Source: Aporrectodea caliginosa (Eukaryota; Annelida; Clitellata; Crassiclitellata; Lumbricidae). Taken from it: a stretch of DNA of 64,000 nt. The DNA lies in the NCBI GenBank assembly GCA_020284085.1, contig JACEVL010000495.1, positions 2,377,028 through 2,441,027 of the forward strand, given 5' to 3'. The notes beneath the pieces were generated by a model, which was not told the origin of the DNA, did not search any database, and saw only the letters and a list, made by a program, of their open reading frames with translations. The translations under genes and the position numbers were made by a program. Of this stretch, positions 58,761 through 64,000 are shown one piece after another; within the stretch, counting starts at the first letter, position 1, and the number at the start of each line of letters is the position of its first letter.

Positions 58761-59528
58761 AACTGTGACAGCGATTCAGCGGAAGAGCACCGCAATGTAG
58801 CAAAGCGTCATGCATCTCATTATTGCTCTCTGGTCCTATTAATTGCGATATGCCAAGTGATTGTCCTTCTTAGCTGCACTGACCGTGTTGTATATAATTA
58901 GCCTAAATCAAGTAGGGCCTATGTATCACAATTTTGATAAATTAAGTAACGTGTTACATGGACCTCACAGTGGTTCTATGGAAGCCATTGTGCCGCACAA
59001 TTTTGTTAAACGACGCTGAAAGAATGACTGACTGAGTTAAACTCAACGTATGAATGAGTTAAGCTTTAGCTTTTATACAGGCTAGCTCATTTAAAACAGT
59101 CTTCGTAATTAAAACTCTTGAAAACCAGTGACTGTGCATTTTGAAGACCTGATGCCGAAATGGATAACTGTTTTTAAATTTCATGAAGCCGTTTGAAGAC
59201 GTCGGCGATGTAGTTCAAAGGTGGTAAGACGTACAACAGCTAAGAAAGCCCTGGTCCTAAATATACCAATCCTGTTAGTGCGAGATGGAAAGAATAACAG
59301 ATGGACCCTGGCTGCAGTGACTGATGAATGTCGGCGACTGCTGCTGGACAGTGAAACGTAATGATGCAGAGACGACTACGAGGACGACGGCTCAAACAAA
59401 GAAGAAGCCCAAACGAAGATAGATGGACTGAGATAATCACTAACAGATGTTTCTACCCTCAGAAGGCTCTTCAACTTCAGCCCTATATATAGTCGTCTAG
59501 TTATGACGACTCACCATTATCAGCGACT
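58761..59528. other. Intergenic DNA, nothing recognised
   Basis: No element or gene seen. A weak + strand open frame ends at 58,901 and is not convincing. Confidence 0.45.
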
Positions 59529-59625
59529 ACAGTAAGTAAAGTAAGTAAGTATATTCTTCATTGGACCGGTTGCAGAAGATTCGTACCCCGGTGTATAAAC
59601 ATCAAGTAATACAAAATAAGAAATC
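59529..59625 (-). mobile_element. LINE family B, solitary 3' end
   Basis: AGTAAGTAAAGTAAGTAAGT then ATATTCTTCATTGGACC and CGTACCCCGGTGTATAAACA. This matches the 3' terminus at 38,861 (GTATATTCTTTATTAACC ... TTTGGTGTACAGACATC). Only about 95 bp were integrated or survive. Confidence 0.75.
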
Positions 59626-60575
59626 AGTATTTTATTATATATAACTTATTATACCTATAATTATATTACTTATACGTATCTATGCATATAATGAAGGTTT
59701 ATATGTAGCCTTAATATAGCCCTCTATAGAACACTGACGAACTATCTTTACAAGAGTTCTCATGGGTCCTCTGTATGCAATCAGAGATAAAAACTACACT
59801 GCTTCAGTTAAGTATTTTTCACGGCACCGTCTAGCTGCAAATATAGTTGTAAGTTTTTCCATTCGTATGGGCGGCAAAACTCATAAAACAGATAAGTTGT
59901 GTAAGGCAAACAAGTGGCAATGATGAGTCTGAAGTGTTAGCGACTTATAAGACTTCTCCTCCGTCATAATTCGATTGAGTTGCCATTCTTTTGTCCTTTA
60001 TCCCGCTCTAACGAGCCTAGAGAAGAGGTTCTACTCAGTTCTGCCGACTCACCATGACAGCGCTATCGGGACCTCCCAAGTCTCAATCGAGATTCGTCTC
60101 GACAGAATCATTAATATTTTGATAAACTACTAGAGTTTAAAAACTGCGCTGGTAATATATTACGGTTCGTCTACACTGCAGTGTTTCAGTGTCATTCCAT
60201 CCACAACTGGCATGGAAGTAACGCTTTGTATGTTTCCTGAACTTGTAGAGGGAAGATTAGTCGAGTGGGCTGGTAAGGAGTTCCAGGTGTATGGCTGAAA
60301 CATCATTCAGAGGAGGAGTGCGTGAAACCATAGTTTCAGAACTTGAACGCTTATGATACGGCGTTTCTGAACACTCTTCTTGTCAGATTATATATGCATG
60401 TATGTAGGTGGTTACGCAATACGTAGGCCCTATGTATGTTTTTTGTTTGTTTCTTTGTTTGTTTGCATATATGTTTCTATATTATTATATGAATCTTGAT
60501 ACTGGTATTTTGCATATAAAAAATCCCCAAAAGGCTCTCGCTCCTAGATGATAATTCCTTTAAAATTTAATTAAA
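59626..60575. other. Intergenic DNA, nothing recognised
   Basis: AT-rich sequence. No coding or repeat signal that I can assign. Confidence 0.45.
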
Positions 60576-60688
60576 TGCCTTAAAACCATCCTTTTCGGCC
60601 GGGGTTAGCGTCGGGAGCGCTCCTGAGTAGTAACCTTGAAGGGGCGCTATAAATAAATCTTTGGAATGAATGAATGAATGAATGAATA
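60576..60688 (+). mobile_element. LINE family A, 3' end with GAAT-repeat tail
   Basis: AAAACCATCCTTTTCGGCC, GTCGGGAGCGCTCCTGAGTA, ACCTTGAAGGGGCGCTATAA and GAATGAATGAATGAATGAAT. It is very similar to the copy at 32,828-33,105, in the opposite orientation. Confidence 0.8.
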
Positions 60689-61204
60689 ATTTTAAGGGTT
60701 ACGCAAAGATTTGGCCTGTACGGCGATCTGCAGGATTAAAAAGTTGGAGATAATCTCTGCGTTGAGTCATCTCGGGTAAAAAATGCTATAAAGTTTTAGT
60801 AGATAACGTATATTATCATAAATTTATCTAGCCTAATAGCCTATTTAGATTACAACCGTGCGATGTAAGCGATTTAATTAAAATATTTTTTGTTTTAAGC
60901 CACTATATAAGCTTTTAAATCCACGATTTGTAGTTGAAAAGATATTCAGAAAGTTACTACTGTTTCAAAAGGAATTGGAACCCGATAATTGAATTAGCTG
61001 ACCGCTATTTCAGAGAATTTTTAACCTTCGAAATAGTTATCCATGAGAAAAATAACGACTGTGGGCCTGTAAGATTTTAAGAGGCGCGGTATAAATGTGA
61101 AATCTTGGCATTCGACCAGACACGAGATTGAAGTTGAACTGATGATAAACGAGTAATTTATTCTGCATAAAATGAAGGATTGGCATTGACAGAAACATCT
61201 GGAT
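60689..61204. other. Intergenic DNA, nothing recognised
   Basis: AT-rich sequence without features. Confidence 0.45.
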
Positions 61205-61275
61205 GTGGACACAGTGTCCTGAATGGCTAGGGTACCATCCCTTAACCCTTGTGACCCCGGTTTGAATTCCGAGTC
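61205..61275 (+). mobile_element. tRNA-like SINE head
   Basis: A tRNA-like order of A box (TGGCTAGGGTACC) and B box (CCGGTTTGAATTCCG), about 40 bp apart. The arms do not fold into a full tRNA. It is followed at 61,319 by an (AT)n tract of about 45 bp. Confidence 0.4.
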
Positions 61276-61479
61276 GGTCTTAAGGAACCGATCCAAATTA
61301 TTGTACTTCTGAACTGTTCGTATATATATATATAATATATATATATAATATATATATATATAACGTCGGGGGCCATCGTTTTAGACAGAAGCGCCTTCTT
61401 ACAACCAATACAAGTAGACGCCTTCGAAACTTGAGCATCCTTTCTAGGCAGACGGTCATCACATGCTGCTGCCGCTGCT

Positions 61480-62460
61480 GCTGAAGCTGTGCCTGAGATG
61501 AGTTCTAGAATCCAGATGGCTGCTTCGACTGTTCCCTGTGACTGCCTAATTATCCCCCGCCCCTTCCCCAATTCTTACCCACTCCCCTTCGAACGGCACG
61601 CGTTCACCTTCACTTTGAAAGCCGCGGACCAAGACGCCCCTAAGATCTTGCCCTCCCCATTACACTTCCTTCATCCCTCCTTCTTTCCTCCTTTCTCTCT
61701 GCTTGATACTTCTGTCCGTCTGTCCATCCGTCCCTCCATTCATCCATCACTGTTGTGGGCACACGCTGTTGACGAAGACCTTGTGCGTCTACCTGTGCTA
61801 CGGAGGCTGCGCAGCCTGCAGCCTCTTCGCAAGGGCAAGCGGCCCAGCGAAGGTGATGCGGGGAGGCAGAGGCAGAGGAGGCCGAGATGGCGGCCCGTGA
61901 TTCCTCCTCGGCTTCCGCAGTCGCTTCGTACGGCGGCGGAGGCCGGGCTCAGGCACAGATACCATCGCCGCTAAGTCGAAGCCCATGTGTCAAGATACAC
62001 AGTGCGCCTAAAAATAGACCCTGCCACCGTTGCTGCCGTTGTAGTAACTCGACGTGCGCCTCCTTCCGCGGATGGCAATGTTTTCCGAGTGCCAACTTGC
62101 ACCACCTCCCTCTCCGATCGCGAGTTGCCGTGGGCTTCCTGGTTGAGGAGGCACTGAGCTGGGCACATGTCCCGCCGCCGCCTGTCGCTCCTTCGACGAT
62201 GCATGTGCCGAGAAGCCAGTGCCGCCGCCGCCGCCCGCCATCTACCTACCAACCAACCCGATTACCATAGGCAAAGAGGCAGGAGGCAGCGGCGCCAGTT
62301 CCTGGTACATTAGGGAACTTCGTCCTCGCCATCATCACCAGCAGCATCATCATCACCGTCCGGAGCGGTAGCAGCAGCAGCAGCTGGCCCGACCGTCTTG
62401 ACCTCTAAATGCAGGGAAAGGTTGCGCAGCTCACACGACCCGCTCTCTCATCGGCTCTTT
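61480..62460. promoter_or_regulatory. GC-rich, CpG-bearing block
   Basis: Dense CpG and GCC/GCA repeats (CGGCGGCGGAGGCCGGGC, GTGCCGCCGCCGCCCGCC, AGCAGCAGCAGCAGC). Overlapping frames exist on both strands but none has a recognisable domain. It is upstream of basonuclin and a possible promoter or 5' UTR, without proof. Confidence 0.3.
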
Positions 62461-62474
62461 CCTTTCCCTGTCGT

Positions 62475-62815
62475 GCATCGTGGCTGGAGATAATGCAGCG
62501 GACATCAACCAACGCCTTCGGGGTTCGAAGCCCGGTAGTGCTTCGTTATTATAAGTCTTAAGCCGAGGTTGCCGTCTGATTTGGAATGGCTGTGCAGTGG
62601 CCACTATCTGTTCTTCGGCCGATAGGTCCTTCTGGTTCTCGTCCTAGTAGAGGACCAGGCGAATCTTAAGCCACAGTGGAATGGGCTTCCTAGATTATAA
62701 TTATTATTATTCTGCCTCGTTCCACTGTATTTGCGCTGGCGACGCTGGGTTAGGAGAGCTTCTAAGTACGGCGGCGGCGGTGGTCAGAGAGGCGCTATAG
62801 AAATTTATTTAAATG
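62475..62815 (+). mobile_element. Probable tRNA-derived SINE
   Basis: A B box GGGGTTCGAAGCCCGG (about 62,519), a long body with AGGCGAATCTTAAGCC, a TTATTATTATT run, and the end GAGGCGCTATAGAAATTTAT. The terminal GGCGCTATA matches the LINE ends, suggesting a SINE that borrows a LINE 3' end. Confidence 0.45.
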
Positions 62816-63549
62816 AATGGCATTTATTGCTTAAGATACATCTGCAGTTATATACTGTAGCTTTAGTGTGGCTACTCGACATCAACAGTCTGCTCAAAAC
62901 TCAACATTTCAACGATAACTAGAAATGACCAACATAATTTATGTATTCAATGAATTATGTATGTATGTCCCCGTGATTTTTGCTTGAACAAGAGACAATT
63001 TATTTAGCTACTGCAGACCAGAGCGTCGACACTGTTTCCAAAGGGGGAAAATGACGGTTCTAAAGGTTTTAAGAGCGAATCCAAGTTAACAGTGTCATAT
63101 TTTGTCGCCGTAAACTTTGACGACCTTTCTATTTTTAGTCATCGAGACTTTTAACGACCGACAATCGTTTGTCGTCATTTTTCATCAGCTTTTTCGTTTG
63201 AAGCCATTGCTTCACTATGTCCCCGAATGACAATTTTCACTTTCTTTTCACTTTCACTGCTTATACGCTTTAAACTTCTACGTTTCCGAATGTATAACCT
63301 TCAAGACCTCCGTCTTTCCATTAACTTTCAAGGGAGACATACAACGCTTCTAGGCAAATATGAACGTAGACAGCCCATAAAACCTACATTTATGATCAAG
63401 AAACAACTGGTTCCAATCTCCGAATGGGGCCATTGCCCCTATGCCTTCCTGCCGAAGCCCTCGATAACAGATTATTTCTAACAGTGCTTAAATCACATGT
63501 GACGCAACAACACCCTACTGTAGATTTCTATCAGGATTCTAGGCCTACT
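62816..63549. other. Intergenic DNA, nothing recognised
   Basis: AT-rich sequence with no feature. Confidence 0.45.
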
Positions 63550-63635
63550 AAACCGATAAAAATACTATTGTTTTGAACCGCGCTAATCCCTTGTATTAAT
63601 CCCGCGGTTCAAAGCAATAGTACTTTTATCGGGTT
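63550..63635. other. Long hairpin, 33-bp stem and 20-nt loop
   Basis: The arm AACCGATAAAAATACTATTG plus TTTTGAACCGCG pairs with CGCGGTTCAAAGCAATAGTA plus CTTTTATCGGGTTT. The stem has one G:T wobble, one A:C mismatch and one bulge. Size and loop resemble a microRNA precursor, but a small palindromic transposon would look the same. Confidence 0.6.
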
Positions 63636-64000
63636 TCTTCAATGAAGCATCGATATAAAATTAATGAGGTGGGTGTTTAACTTAAAGAAGAGGTTTTGTC
63701 ATCCATAGTATAGGCTATTTGATTAGCTATAGAACGAGGTGGAAAGTCATGGGAAGTGTGGGCATCTTAGCGCATGAGGATATAAATAGGCCTATAGGAA
63801 CACCGGTGGCGTAGCTAGGAATTATGTCCCGAGTAATAGCAATCGCTAAGCTCGTAACAGAAAGTTTTAGTTTTAATTAAAAGCAGCAAAATAGAGGACA
63901 GTCATGCGTTGAACAGTAATCGTGGAATTTACCACAATGACACCAACCAAATTCAAACACAACTTTCTTAGCCCTCATAGCTGTTAAAATCTTTGAGAAC
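63636..64000. other. Intergenic DNA with a possible hAT end
   Basis: GGTGGCGTAGCTAGGAATTA at about 63,807 resembles the CAGTGGCGTA terminus of the hAT element at 25,814. The partner end, if any, lies beyond the window. TAGGCCTA occurs at 63,540 (just before) and 63,787. Confidence 0.35.

Noticed and set aside
58428..58901. 157-codon + strand frame with a hydrophobic end
   Set aside because: No start context, no family resemblance, and it runs out of the CpG block into AT-rich DNA.
61489..62270. Frames of 127 and 161 codons in the GC-rich block
   Set aside because: No recognisable domain, overlapping frames on both strands; explained by GC content.

Overview
The window is animal nuclear DNA, not bacterial or viral. 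Two multi-exon genes with GT/AG introns sit in a background of retrotransposon fragments, tRNA-derived SINE-like pieces, hAT-type miniature transposons and simple repeats. The set of LINE 3' ends (GCGCTATATAAAT-type) and a basonuclin gene point to a bilaterian, most likely a marine invertebrate. The sequence alone does not fix the phylum.

Left part (1-11,206, + strand): the 3' portion of a gene for a very long coiled-coil protein. Ten exons are visible (726-938, 1624-1728, 2707-3735, 4110-4487, 5405-5566, 5927-6205, 6745-6924, 7651-7878, 9038-9168, 9769-11206), about 1,380 codons. Every internal junction is in phase 0 except the last. The protein is coiled coil followed by a Ser/Thr/Ala-rich tail. 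Its 5' end lies left of the window.

Middle part (11.2-42.4 kb): I see no host gene here. It holds LINE copies of at least four families (a 2.6-kb endonuclease/RT copy at 20.2-22.8 kb, a fold-back 5'-truncated copy at 38.9-39.8 kb, and many 3' ends), two nonautonomous hAT elements with 8-bp target duplications (17.8-18.1 and 25.8-26.7 kb), a solo LTR (40.9-41.3 kb), and a 25-bp minisatellite split by a LINE insertion (32.7-33.5 kb).

Right part (42.5-53.2 kb, - strand): a basonuclin-type C2H2 zinc-finger gene. It has an N-terminal cysteine-rich exon (53,197-53,095), the conserved basonuclin-core exon (47,564-47,320), a 2.9-kb exon with two zinc-finger pairs (45,690 to about 42,785), and the last finger pair (to 42,495) in another frame. 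Its first intron in view contains a truncated LINE and a candidate enhancer with three copies of CTTAATGCGA. GC-rich CpG-bearing blocks at 54.3, 58.2 and 61.5 kb upstream may be promoter or regulatory regions; the ATG exon was not found.

The two genes are convergent, about 31 kb apart. The most interesting signals outside the genes are the basonuclin intronic motif cluster, about 17 copies of the palindrome TAGGCCTA in noncoding DNA, a 33-bp-stem hairpin at 63.55 kb, and several dated insertion structures.
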